DNA from: Miltoncostaea sp050250915
GTDB lineage: Bacteria; Actinomycetota; Thermoleophilia; Miltoncostaeales; Miltoncostaeaceae
NCBI GenBank assembly: GCA_050250915.1
Contig: JBFWNT010000003.1
Location: 170,679 to 234,678, forward strand
Reading direction: 5' to 3'
Length of the DNA stretch: 64,000 nt
Shown here piece by piece: positions 52,526 through 60,784 of this stretch. The notes below the pieces were generated by a model, which was not told the origin of the DNA, searched no databases, and was given only the letters and a program-made list of their open reading frames with translations. The translations under genes were made by a program, and so were the position numbers. Numbering within the stretch: position 1 is the stretch's first letter; each line of letters begins with the position of its first letter.

Positions 52526-54102
52526 CCCCCGAGGAGGTCATGGACCGGCGCCGGTTGTGGGCGGTCCTCGGGAGCCTGATGCTGGTGATGCTGCTCGCCG
52601 CGCTCGACCAGACGATCGTGGCGACGGCGCTGCCGACGATCGTCGGCGACCTCGGCGGCCTGGAGCACCTGTCGTGGGTCGTGACGGCGTACCTGCTGGC
52701 GCAGACCGTGGTGACGCCGCTGTACGGCAAGCTCGGCGACCTGCTCGGCCGCAAGCGGGTGCTGCAGGCCGCGATCGTCGTGTTCCTGGTCGGCTCGGTC
52801 CTCTGCGGCCTGGCCCGGACGATGCCGGAGCTCATCGCGTTCCGCGCGATCCAGGGCCTGGGCGGCGGCGGCCTGATGGTGGGCGCCCAGGCGGCGCTCG
52901 GCGACGTGGTGCCACCGCGCCAGCGCGGCCGCTACACGGGCCTGTTCATCGCGATCTTCGGCGCCGCCAGCGTGGCCGGCCCCCTGCTGGGCGGCTTCAT
53001 CACGAGCAACCTCTCGTGGGAGTGGATCTTCTACATCAACCTCCCGCTGGGCTTCGTCGCCTTCGCGGTGCTGGCGGGGACGTTCCCCAGCGTCCGCTCC
53101 GCGGCGCGGCCGGCGATCGACGTGGCCGGCAGCGCGCTGCTGGCCGTCGGCCTCACCGCGATCGTGCTGGTCACGACGCTCGGCGGGACCACCCTCGACT
53201 GGGCGTCGCCCGAGATCGTGGGGCTGGCCGTGGGCGGGGTGGCGGCCCTGGTCGCCTTCTTCCTGGTTGAGCGCCGTGCGGCCGAGCCCATCCTGCCCCC
53301 GCGGCTGTGGCGCAGCGCGACGTTCCGCATCACCAGCGCGGTGGGGCTCATCATCGGCTTCGCCCTGTTCGGCGCGGTCACGTTCCTGCCGCTCTTCCAG
53401 CAGGTGGTGCGCGGTGAGAGCCCGACGGCCTCGGGCCTGCAGCTGCTGCCGTTGATGGCGGGCGTGATGGTCTCATCGGTCGCGTCGGGGCGGATGATCG
53501 CCGCCACCGGGCACTACCGCCTCTACCCCATCCTGGGCACCGGCCTGACGGTGGTGGGGATGCTGCTGCTCTCCACGATGGGCCCCGGGACCGGGGTCGC
53601 GACCGCCGCGGCGTTCATGGCGCTGCTGGGCTGCGGCCTGGGCATGGTGATGCAGGTCCTCATCCTGGCGGTCCAGAACGACGCGCCATACGAGGACCTG
53701 GGCGTCGCGACGGCGGGCGCCACGCTGTTCCGCTCGATCGGCGGATCGCTGGGCACGGCCGTGCTCGGCGCGGTGTTCACGAACCGGCTCATCGTGGAGC
53801 TGGGCGACCGCCTGCCCGCCGGCGCGGGTGACGTGGCCCGCTCGGGCAACGTCGACCCGGCGGCCGTCGGCGCGCTGCCCGACCCGATCCGATTCGCCTA
53901 CCTCGACGGCTTCACCGCCGCCTTCACGACGGTGTTCCTGGCGGCGGCGGGCGTCGCGGCGGTGGCGTTCGCGCTGACCTGGCTCATCCGCGAGGTGCCG
54001 CTGCGGACCACGGTGCGCGGCGGGCCGCAGGACGCGCCGGCACCCGCCACCGCGGGGGCCGGCGCGGGCGGCGCGGGCGGTGGGGACCCGATCCCCGGCT
54101 GA
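52522..54102 (+). CDS. MFS multidrug transporter (DHA2 family, 14 helices)
   Basis: A 526-residue exporter. LAALDQTIVATALPTIVGDLGG in TM1 and LYGKLGDLLGRKRVLQ (motif A) are DHA2 hallmarks. IFGAASVAGPLLGGFI is the motif C region. The last 45 residues are a flexible Ala/Gly-rich cytosolic tail. Expression is presumably induced through the coupled MarR repressor. Confidence 0.93.
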   Translation: MTPEEVMDRRRLWAVLGSLMLVMLLAALDQTIVATALPTIVGDLGGLEHLSWVVTAYLLAQTVVTPLYGKLGDLLGRKRVLQAAIVVFLVGSVLCGLARTMPELIAFRAIQGLGGGGLMVGAQAALGDVVPPRQRGRYTGLFIAIFGAASVAGPLLGGFITSNLSWEWIFYINLPLGFVAFAVLAGTFPSVRSAARPAIDVAGSALLAVGLTAIVLVTTLGGTTLDWASPEIVGLAVGGVAALVAFFLVERRAAEPILPPRLWRSATFRITSAVGLIIGFALFGAVTFLPLFQQVVRGESPTASGLQLLPLMAGVMVSSVASGRMIAATGHYRLYPILGTGLTVVGMLLLSTMGPGTGVATAAAFMALLGCGLGMVMQVLILAVQNDAPYEDLGVATAGATLFRSIGGSLGTAVLGAVFTNRLIVELGDRLPAGAGDVARSGNVDPAAVGALPDPIRFAYLDGFTAAFTTVFLAAAGVAAVAFALTWLIREVPLRTTVRGGPQDAPAPATAGAGAGGAGGGDPIPG

Positions 54103-54186
54103 TCCGCCGTCCCGCGCGGGTTCCCCGCGCGGGGCATCCGCGGCCGCCCCGATGGTCCGCGGGGCCCGCGGCGCCACGCTCGGGGC

Positions 54187-56112
54187 GTGGCCACGCCTCC
54201 TGAACGCTCCCGATCGGGACGGCCCGGGGTCGACCTGGGGGGCGTCGCGCTCGGACTCGTGATCCTGGTGCTGGTGGGGATCTGGATCGTCGGGATGATC
54301 AACCTCCAGAGCACCGCGTCCGGACCGATGCAGCTGACGTACCAGGAGCTGCGCCGCCAGGTCGGGGAGGGCAACGTGGCGACCGTGGTCGCGCGCGGCC
54401 AGGAGATCGACGGCACGTTCCGCACCGCGGTCGACGACCCCGCCGCCGACGGGGCGTCGCGCACCCGCTTCGAATCCCGCCGTCCCGACTTCGCCCGCGA
54501 CGACCTGCTCGCCTACCTCGAGGCGAACGGCGTGGACGTGACCGCGGAGGCGCCCGCCGGGGGCGGCACCTCGGCGCTGGACGTGGTCCGGGCGATGCTG
54601 CCGTTCATCCTGATCATCGGCCTGTTCATGCTGCTGGTCCGCCGGCCGCGGGGCCTCTCCGGCGGCAACTTCGGGCGCACGCGGGCGCGCCGCTACGAGC
54701 CGGACCAGGACGACATCCGCTTCGCCGACGTCGCCGGCATCGAGGAGGCGAAGGGCGAGCTGCTGGAGGTCGTCGACTTCCTCCGCGACCCCGAGCCCTA
54801 CCGGCGCCTCGGCGCCGCGATGCCGCGGGGCGTGCTGCTCTACGGGCCCCCGGGCACCGGCAAGACGCTCCTGGCCCGTGCCGTCGCGGGCGAGGCGGGC
54901 GTGCCCTTCTTCTCGCTCTCGGCGTCGGAGTTCGTGGAGATGTTCGTCGGGGTCGGCGCGAGCCGCGTGCGCGACCTGTTCGCGCAGGCGAAGGAGGCGG
55001 CGCCCGCCATCGTGTTCATCGACGAGCTCGACGCGATCGGCAGGGTCCGCATGCGCGGCGCGAGCCCCGTCGCGAACGACGAGCGCGAGCAGACCCTCAA
55101 CCAGATCCTGGCGGAGCTCGACGGCTTCACCGGCGCGGAGGGCGTGGTGGTGCTGGCCGCGACGAACCGTCCGGAGATCCTGGATCCGGCCCTGCTGCGC
55201 GCCGGTCGCTTCGACCGCCGCGTGAGCGTCAACCCGCCCGACCGGGCCGGACGCCAGGCGATCCTGGCCGTTCACACGCGCGGGGTGCCGCTGGACACCG
55301 ACGTCGACCTCGCGACGATCGCCGCCTCGACGCCCGGGATGGTGGGCGCCGACCTGCGGGCCCTGGTGAACGAGGCGGCCCTCACGGCCGCACGCCACCG
55401 GCACGGGCGGGTGGGCGCGATCGACTTCTCGGACGCGCTGGAGCGGGTGCTGCTCGGCGCCGAGCGGCGCATCGTGATCACCCCGGAGGAGCGGGCCCGG
55501 ACCGCCTACCACGAGGCGGGGCACGCGCTGCTGGCGACCCTCGTCCCGGGGGCCGCGGTGGTCCGGAAGGTGTCGATCGTGCCGCACGGCCAGGCGCTGG
55601 GCGTGACGCTCCAGAGCCCCGACGCGGACCGGCACGGCTACACCGAGGAGGAGCTCCGGGGCCGGGTGGTGGCCGCGCTGGGCGGGCGCGCCGCCGAAGA
55701 GGTGGTGTTCGGGCAGATCAGCACGGGCGCGGAGGACGACCTGGAGCAGGTCGCGCGGATCGTGCGCCAGATGGTGGAGCGCTGGGGCATGTCACGGGCC
55801 GTCGGGCCCAACGCGGTCCTGCCGGCGCAGGACGCGGGGGTGCTGACCCCGGCGAGCGGGGCGGTGTCGGAGGAGACGCGGCGCCTGGTGGACGCGGAGG
55901 TCCGTCGCATCGTCGACGCCGCCCACGAGGAGGCGCTGACCCTGCTGCGCGCCAACCGCGACCGGCTGGAGGCGCTCGCGGCGGAACTGCTGGAGCGGGA
56001 GACGCTGGACGAGTCGGACGTCCGGCGGATCGCGGGGCCGCCGGCCCCCCGGGTCAGCGGTCCGGCCGGTGCGCCTGGACCCGCATCGGCCATGGGAGCG
56101 TCGCCGCACTGA
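54187..56112 (+). CDS. ftsH: ATP-dependent zinc metalloprotease FtsH
   Basis: A 641-residue membrane-anchored AAA+ protease that degrades misfolded membrane and regulatory proteins. TM1 is about 18-38 and TM2 about 137-155, with a short outside domain between. The AAA domain has Walker A GPPGTGKT near 220, Walker B IVFIDELDAIG and the second region of homology ATNRPEILDPALLRAGRFDRR. The M41 zinc motif HEAGH is near 441. GTG start. Its last 59 bases overlap the convergent gene at 56054. Another FtsH is commonly present in actinobacteria, so this may be one of two. Confidence 0.95.
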   Translation: MATPPERSRSGRPGVDLGGVALGLVILVLVGIWIVGMINLQSTASGPMQLTYQELRRQVGEGNVATVVARGQEIDGTFRTAVDDPAADGASRTRFESRRPDFARDDLLAYLEANGVDVTAEAPAGGGTSALDVVRAMLPFILIIGLFMLLVRRPRGLSGGNFGRTRARRYEPDQDDIRFADVAGIEEAKGELLEVVDFLRDPEPYRRLGAAMPRGVLLYGPPGTGKTLLARAVAGEAGVPFFSLSASEFVEMFVGVGASRVRDLFAQAKEAAPAIVFIDELDAIGRVRMRGASPVANDEREQTLNQILAELDGFTGAEGVVVLAATNRPEILDPALLRAGRFDRRVSVNPPDRAGRQAILAVHTRGVPLDTDVDLATIAASTPGMVGADLRALVNEAALTAARHRHGRVGAIDFSDALERVLLGAERRIVITPEERARTAYHEAGHALLATLVPGAAVVRKVSIVPHGQALGVTLQSPDADRHGYTEEELRGRVVAALGGRAAEEVVFGQISTGAEDDLEQVARIVRQMVERWGMSRAVGPNAVLPAQDAGVLTPASGAVSEETRRLVDAEVRRIVDAAHEEALTLLRANRDRLEALAAELLERETLDESDVRRIAGPPAPRVSGPAGAPGPASAMGASPH

Positions 56113-56437
56113 CCGCCGCCAGGATGCCCCACGCCCGCCGCGCCGGCCGCCGCGGCGGTGCGGGGCGGCGGTGCAGCCCCAGCGCGATCTGCGCCGCCCT
56201 GCTGCGCAGCTCGGGCCACGCCGCACCGTCGGCGAGCACCCGCAGCTCGGCGGTCCCCACGATCAGCTCCGCCCGCTCCACCGCGTCGAACCCCGCCTCG
56301 GCGAGCTCCCGGTCGGCGCGGCGGGCGAGCCGCGCCGCCGCGTCGGCGTGAATGAGCACGCCCACGCCGATCAGGGACGCGTCCGCCGCCGTCAGCGATT
56401 GGAGCCGCCTGTCGAGACGCCTGAGGGCCGAGGCCAT
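56054..56437 (-). CDS. Hypothetical protein, 127 residues
   Basis: ATG 56437 with GGAGGTG upstream. The N-terminal half is a charged helical region (LRRLDRRLQSLTAADASLIGVGV, ARRADRELAEAGF). The middle contains DAVERAELIVGTAELRVLADG. The C-terminal part has a short hydrophobic stretch (GILAAVSAATLPW). No family recognised. Its 3' end lies inside the ftsH coding end on the other strand. Divergent from the radical SAM gene. Confidence 0.6.
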   Translation of the reverse strand: MASALRRLDRRLQSLTAADASLIGVGVLIHADAAARLARRADRELAEAGFDAVERAELIVGTAELRVLADGAAWPELRSRAAQIALGLHRRPAPPRRPARRAWGILAAVSAATLPWPMRVQAHRPDR

Positions 56438-56626
56438 CCCCCACCTCCGTCCGCCGTGTGGATCACAGCGTCCGGCCGATGCCGGGCCCCGGCATCCGGG
56501 CGGCACCGGCTCCGCGCTTCGGAGGTTCCGCAGCGGCGCGCGGGGAACGGCCCGATGCACGCCGCGGGCCGCGGCCGGGAGGCTCCGAGGCGGCCCCGAC
56601 CACCCCCGACCGTCACCGGAGGCACC

Positions 56627-57787
56627 GTGCTCAACGTCACCACCCTGCTGGGGAGCCCGAGCGCCACGGACGACCTGCGCTACGGGCACCGCAGCCCCCT
56701 TCGGTCGGGGGCGGAGCGCCGGCCCGTGGTTGTCTGGAACTGCACCCGCCGCTGCAACCTGGCGTGCCGGCACTGCTACTCCGACTCCACGTCGCGGCGG
56801 TACGACGAGCTCGGCACCGACGAGGCCATGGCGTTCGTGGCCGACATCGCCGACTTCGGCTCGCCGGCGTTGCTGCTCTCGGGCGGCGAGCCGTTCATGC
56901 GCCCCGACCTGATGGAGGTCGTGCAGGAGGCGCGGGGGCGGGGGCTGGCGGTGACGCTGTCGACCAACGGGACACTCATCGACGCCGCGCGCGCCCGCCG
57001 CGTCGCCGATGCCGGCGTCCGGTACGTCGGCATCAGCATCGACGGGTCGGAGGAGGAGCACGACCGCTTCCGGGGACGCCCGCGGGCATACGCGCGTGCC
57101 CTTTCGGGGATCCGGGCGCTGAAGGAGGCGGGGGTCCGGGTGGGGCTGCGGGTGACGCTCACCGCCACGGCGATCCGCCAGCTCGGCGACATCTTCGCGC
57201 TGGTCGAGCGTGAGCGGATCGACCGGGCGTGCTTCTACCACCTGGTGCCGGCGGGGCGCGGCGTCCGCCACGAGTCGGTGGCCCCGGCCGAGGCGCGGGG
57301 CGCCGTGGAGCGCGTGTTCGACTGGGCCGAGGACCTGGTGTCCCGCGGCGCCGGGACCGAGGTGCTGACGGTGGACAACTACGCGGACGGGCCCGCCCTG
57401 GTGCTGCGCCAGGAGCCCCGCGACCCGGGGTCGGCCGGCCGGATCCGGGAGCGGCTCGCCTGGAACGGCGGTGCCCGCAACGCGAGCGGCCGCGGCTTCG
57501 CCGCCGTCGACTGGGTGGGGCGCGTGAAGCCGGACCAGTTCTGGGGCGGGCCAGCGCTCGGCTCGCTGCGAGAGCGGCCGCTCTCGGCGATCTGGACGGA
57601 CCCGCCGGACATGCTCCGCCGCCTCCGCGAGCGGTCGGAGCGCCTGACCGGCCGGTGCGCGTCGTGCCGCTTCCTGGACCTCTGCGGCGGGGGGCTCGCC
57701 TCGCGGGCGATGGCGTCCGGCGCCGGCCTGGAGGGGTCCGACCCGGGCTGCCACCTGACGGATGCGGAGGTCGCATCGGCCGCGTGA
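56627..57787 (+). CDS. Radical SAM/SPASM protein, NirJ/AhbC-like
   Basis: A 386-residue radical SAM enzyme. The cluster motif is RRCNLACRHCYSDS (Cys-x3-Cys-x2-Cys); LLLSGGEPFMRPDL is the SAM-binding GGE motif. The C-terminal SPASM region has RCASCRFLDLCGGG with auxiliary-cluster cysteines. The blocks VVVWNCTRRCNL and DWVGRVKPDQFW recall NirJ/AhbC, which remove side chains in heme d1 or alternative heme synthesis. A peptide-modifying role is the alternative. GTG 56627 has GGAGG 6 bases upstream. No other heme or peptide-precursor gene was found near it. Confidence 0.85.
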   Translation: MLNVTTLLGSPSATDDLRYGHRSPLRSGAERRPVVVWNCTRRCNLACRHCYSDSTSRRYDELGTDEAMAFVADIADFGSPALLLSGGEPFMRPDLMEVVQEARGRGLAVTLSTNGTLIDAARARRVADAGVRYVGISIDGSEEEHDRFRGRPRAYARALSGIRALKEAGVRVGLRVTLTATAIRQLGDIFALVERERIDRACFYHLVPAGRGVRHESVAPAEARGAVERVFDWAEDLVSRGAGTEVLTVDNYADGPALVLRQEPRDPGSAGRIRERLAWNGGARNASGRGFAAVDWVGRVKPDQFWGGPALGSLRERPLSAIWTDPPDMLRRLRERSERLTGRCASCRFLDLCGGGLASRAMASGAGLEGSDPGCHLTDAEVASAA

Positions 57788-57838
57788 TCGGCGACCCGGG
57801 GCGCCGCGCGGCTACGATCCGCCCGTGAGGATCTCCTC

Positions 57839-58375
57839 GTGAGGCGGGCGTTCACCGACGTGGTGCTGCCCCTGGCGGTCGCGCTCGCCCTGGCCTTCGT
57901 GGTCCAGGCCGCGCTGGCGAAGCCGTACGAGATCCCCACCGGCTCGATGGAGCCCACGATCCAGCCGCACGACCGCGTCGTCGCGAACCGGGTGATCTAC
58001 CGCTTCCGCGACATCGAGCGGGGCGACATCATCGTGTTCCACCCCACCGAGTCGGCCATCCAGGAGTGCAGCGCGCCTCCGGGCGAGCCGTTCGTGAAGC
58101 GGGTGATCGGGCTGCCGGGCGACCGGGTGGAGGTCCGCGACGGGACCACCTACGTGAACGGCGAGCCGTACGTCGTGGGCAGGGCGCGGACCCCGAGCTA
58201 CGAGAAGACCTGGCCGGTGGTGCCCCCGGGCGAGCTGCTGGTGCTGGGCGACAACCGCGACAACTCGTGCGACTCGCACCAGTGGACACCCGACCCGTTC
58301 CTGCCCGAGGACTCGGTGATCGGGCAGGCCGAGATCATCTACTGGCCCCCGAGCCATCTGGGCTTCCTGAACTGA
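57839..58375 (+). CDS. lepB: Signal peptidase I
   Basis: A 178-residue membrane protease that removes Sec and Tat signal peptides. Single N-terminal TM (LPLAVALALAFVVQAAL). The catalytic Ser36 is in PTGSMEPT and Lys87 in FVKRVIGLPGDRV; the GDNRDNSCDSH box is complete. GTG start with GAGG upstream. It is compact, as in many actinobacteria with a single TM. Two hairpins follow. Confidence 0.95.
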   Translation: MRRAFTDVVLPLAVALALAFVVQAALAKPYEIPTGSMEPTIQPHDRVVANRVIYRFRDIERGDIIVFHPTESAIQECSAPPGEPFVKRVIGLPGDRVEVRDGTTYVNGEPYVVGRARTPSYEKTWPVVPPGELLVLGDNRDNSCDSHQWTPDPFLPEDSVIGQAEIIYWPPSHLGFLN

Positions 58376-58382
58376 GACCCGG

Positions 58383-58449
58383 CCGGGGCGCATCACGCCC
58401 CGGGTGCTTCATCATGGATGCCGTCGTCGGCCGGCCCTCGGGCCGGCCG
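58383..58449 (+). terminator. Two successive GC hairpins after lepB
   Basis: First stem: CCGGGGCG / CGCCCCGG with a 5-base loop (58383-58403), 7 bases after the stop. Second stem: CGGCCGGCCC / GGGCCGGCCG (58428-58449). The first is the better terminator candidate; the second sits just before the MFS start and could instead influence its translation. Confidence 0.55.
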
Positions 58450-58454
58450 TCTCC

Positions 58455-59684
58455 GTGTCCGGGGAGGACGCCACGCGCACGACCCGCATCTCCGATCCGC
58501 TCCGCGAGCGGCGCCTCGTCTGGTGGGCGCAGTTCTGCTGCGCCATGGGCCAGGGGATGGGCGCGGTCCTGCTGACCTGGCTGGTGCTGGAGGGCTCGCA
58601 CGGGCCGGCGTCGATCGGGCTGTGCATCGCCGCGGGCCTGCTGCCGCTGGGCGTCGGCGCCGCCGCGGCCACCCGGCGGGCGGAGCGCCACGACCGGCGG
58701 CTGCTGCTGGTGGGCGCACAGGGGCTGCTGGCGCTGGTGGCGGCGGGCCTGGTGCCGGCGGACCGGCCGCCGCTGGCCGTGATCGCCGGCGCCGCCCTGC
58801 TGAGCGGCCTGGCGCGGGTGGCGTTCGACGCGACCGCCCTGTCGGTGCTCCACCACCTGGTCGACGAGGCGCGACTGCCCTCGGCGGCGCGCGACCTGAC
58901 CACCCGCTTCCACCTCGGGCACCTCTGCGGGGCTGCCCTGGTCGCCGCGATGGTGCCCGCGGTCGGCCCGGCCGGGATGTTCGGCGTCTGCGCGGCGGTG
59001 TTCGGCGCGGGTGCACTGATCTCGAGCCGCCACCACCCCGACATCGACCTGCGGCCCGGGGGCCGCGGCGGGCTCGACCGCGCCCTGCCCGGCGGCCGGC
59101 GCGCGCTGTTCGGCGAGGCCCGCCTGCGGCCGCTGGGAATCGCGACGGTCACGGCGGGGGTCACCGCCGGCGGCGCCGCGGCGCTGGTGGTGCCGTACCT
59201 GCGCGACGACCTGCGGCTCGGCACCGACGTGGGCCTGGTGTTCATGTGCGGCGTCGTCGCCATCGCGGGGGCGATGGTGGTGGTGCCGCGGCTGCTGGGC
59301 CGGGTGGGGTGGCGCGTCCTCGTGGCGTGCGCCCTGGCCGCGCAGCCGGTCGCGCTCGCGGCCCTCGCGCTGGCGGGGTCGGCGGGCCAGGCGGCGGCCG
59401 GCTACGGCGTGCTGCTGGCGTCCGGCGCGGTCCTCGGCATCGTCATCAACCACCGCCGCACGAGCGTCGTGACCGACGAGCTCCGCGTGCCCGTGGGGCT
59501 GGCGGGCGGGGTGCTGAGCGCCCGAGCCGTCGCGCTCGGCGCCCTGATCGTGGGCGCCGCGTCGGTCCCGATGGGCGAGCAGCGCGCCTACCTGGCGCTC
59601 GCCCTGGCCGGCGCCGTCGCGGGCGCCGCGGCCTACCTCAGCGCCCGCCTCCCGGCGGCGCGACGGGCGGCGTCGCAGGCGTAG
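58455..59684 (+). CDS. MFS-type membrane transporter
   Basis: About 409 residues with 10-12 predicted membrane helices: WWAQFCCAMGQGMGAVLLTWLVL (TM1), IGLCIAAGLLPLGVGAAAA, LLVGAQGLLALVAAGLV and others. It lacks a clear motif A and resembles the MFS_3/macrolide-efflux type without certainty. Start unclear: GTG 58455 is the first usable codon, but GGGGAGG lies downstream of it (58461-58467), hinting at a non-standard start near 58474. Its end overlaps a convergent zinc-ribbon gene by 47 bases. Confidence 0.75.
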   Translation: MSGEDATRTTRISDPLRERRLVWWAQFCCAMGQGMGAVLLTWLVLEGSHGPASIGLCIAAGLLPLGVGAAAATRRAERHDRRLLLVGAQGLLALVAAGLVPADRPPLAVIAGAALLSGLARVAFDATALSVLHHLVDEARLPSAARDLTTRFHLGHLCGAALVAAMVPAVGPAGMFGVCAAVFGAGALISSRHHPDIDLRPGGRGGLDRALPGGRRALFGEARLRPLGIATVTAGVTAGGAAALVVPYLRDDLRLGTDVGLVFMCGVVAIAGAMVVVPRLLGRVGWRVLVACALAAQPVALAALALAGSAGQAAAGYGVLLASGAVLGIVINHRRTSVVTDELRVPVGLAGGVLSARAVALGALIVGAASVPMGEQRAYLALALAGAVAGAAAYLSARLPAARRAASQA

Positions 59685-59850
59685 GCGCCGGCTCCGCCGG
59701 CCGCACCACGTGGTCGGCGTCGAGGTCGCACGACGCCATGGCCCCGGGGCGGTGCGACCACGTCCCCGCCCGGCGCCCCGGCCGGATCATCCGGCCGCAC
59801 ACCGCGCAGCGCGGGAACAGCGGGGGCTCAGTTGCGGGGTCGTCGCTCAC
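59638..59850 (-). CDS. Small zinc-ribbon-like protein, 70 residues
   Basis: GTG start at 59850. A possible metal site is formed by CAVCGR, the His in TWSHRP and CDLDADH; the C-terminal tail is proline-rich (PAEPAPTPATPP). No family is recognised. Its 3' end overlaps the MFS gene on the other strand. It is divergent from a second small cysteine protein. Confidence 0.55.
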   Translation of the reverse strand: MSDDPATEPPLFPRCAVCGRMIRPGRRAGTWSHRPGAMASCDLDADHVVRPAEPAPTPATPPVAPPGGGR

Positions 59851-59918
59851 GGCCCAAGTGAATCACCCGGACGGGGACACGCGCCGCGAGCGTCGCCCGC
59901 CGGGCAGGATTGCCGCTG

Positions 59919-60215
59919 ATGCCCGGAACCCTCTGGCACGTCTCGTGCGAATCGTGCCGCGCCTCGTGGGAGGTGCAGGCCGGCGCGCTGCCGCGCCGGT
60001 CGTTCCTCCCCGCGCGCTGCGCCCGCTGCGCCGCGGTCGTCACGGCCGAGTGCGAGGACGACGACTGGCGGTGCACCGATTGCGGGTCGATCGTCGAACC
60101 GCTCCCGGGAGCCGAGCTCGAACCCGGTCGCGAGCTCCCCGACCCGGTGATGATCGCCTGCCCGGCCTGCGCCGCCGAGGGGCTACGGGCGTTCGAATGC
60201 GGGCTCTGGGACTGA
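59919..60215 (+). CDS. Small double zinc-ribbon protein, 98 residues
   Basis: ATG 59919 with AGGA upstream. Four CxxC knuckles are visible (CESC, CARC, CTDC and CPAC), enough for two treble-clef or rubredoxin-like zinc ribbons. Acidic linkers lie between. No homologue recognised; a nucleic-acid or protein-binding role is only a guess. Convergent with the broken cupin gene; the two stops are bridged by a 5-bp inverted repeat TGACC-GTC-GGTCA. Confidence 0.65.
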   Translation: MPGTLWHVSCESCRASWEVQAGALPRRSFLPARCARCAAVVTAECEDDDWRCTDCGSIVEPLPGAELEPGRELPDPVMIACPACAAEGLRAFECGLWD

Positions 60216-60222
60216 CCGTCGG

Positions 60223-60610
60223 TCAGCCGAGCCAGGTGATCCCGGCCCGCCGGGACGCGGCCGCGTACGCCGCGGGGTCCCCACCGCCCGCCGCATCCGC
60301 TGCGGCCAACTCACGGAAGAACACCTCAAAGCCGGCGGGCGAGCTTATCATCAGGAAGCGCCCGCGCGGGGGACCACGCGCCGGTGGGCGTGCGGCACGC
60401 CGCGCGGCTCGAAGCACAGGCCGTCAGGCCCGAGCCGGAACTCCTCGTCGCCCACGAAGAAGACGTGCTCGCCCGCGAGGACGTAGAAGAGCTCGTCCTC
60501 GTTCGCGTGGACGTGTCGAAGGGATCGCGCTCCTCGATGATCGTGAAGGCGCCCGCGGTCGTCTCGGCCGACGCCCGCACCAGGAATTCGGCGCCACTGA
60601 AGCGCAGCAC
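60223..60610 (-). pseudogene. Cupin-domain protein broken by two frameshifts
   Basis: Three frames must be joined. From GTG 60610, SGAEFLVRASAETTAGAFTI runs to ERDPFDT. Another frame continues RHVHANEDELFYVLAGEHVF through GPDGLCFEPRGVPHAHRR, carrying the cupin metal-binding histidines and glutamate. The third ends with GRFLMISSPAGFEVFFREL and ITWLG. Breaks are near 60,515 and 60,370. The restored product of about 130 residues is a complete single-cupin protein, so the damage is recent or is sequence error. Confidence 0.75.
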
Positions 60611-60726
60611 CTAGGGTGGCGTCGCCCTGCCCAGAGGGCGCCCAGTTGTGGCGCCAGCCTGCACCGGGCGTTCGCCGAGCGCCGCCGGGAACCTCTTCAC
60701 AGTGCTCGTCGAATGGAAAAGCCCTC

Positions 60727-60765
60727 CCATCGAGAGTTCTGGATGAACTCCAGAACCCTCGATGG
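60727..60765 (-). terminator. Intrinsic terminator of the tmRNA gene
   Basis: Arms CCATCGAGGGTTCTGGA and TCCAGAACTCTCGATGG pair over 17 bp with one mismatch around a short loop. On the minus strand the stem is followed by GAGGGCTTTTCC, a short T-run. It begins about 20 bases beyond the tmRNA 3' end. It is less GC-rich and longer than other terminators in the window. Confidence 0.8.
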
Positions 60766-60784
60766 AAGAGTCCCAGGTAGGAGG

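Noticed and set aside
53473..55635. A 720-codon open frame opposite the MFS and ftsH genes
   Set aside because: Spans two real genes and the gap between them; Arg/His/Gly-rich without motifs.
60723..60770. Inverted repeat first suspected to be an insertion-sequence end
   Set aside because: Once the tmRNA was recognised, its position about 20 bases after the RNA 3' end with a T-run fits a terminator better; no transposase remnant is nearby.
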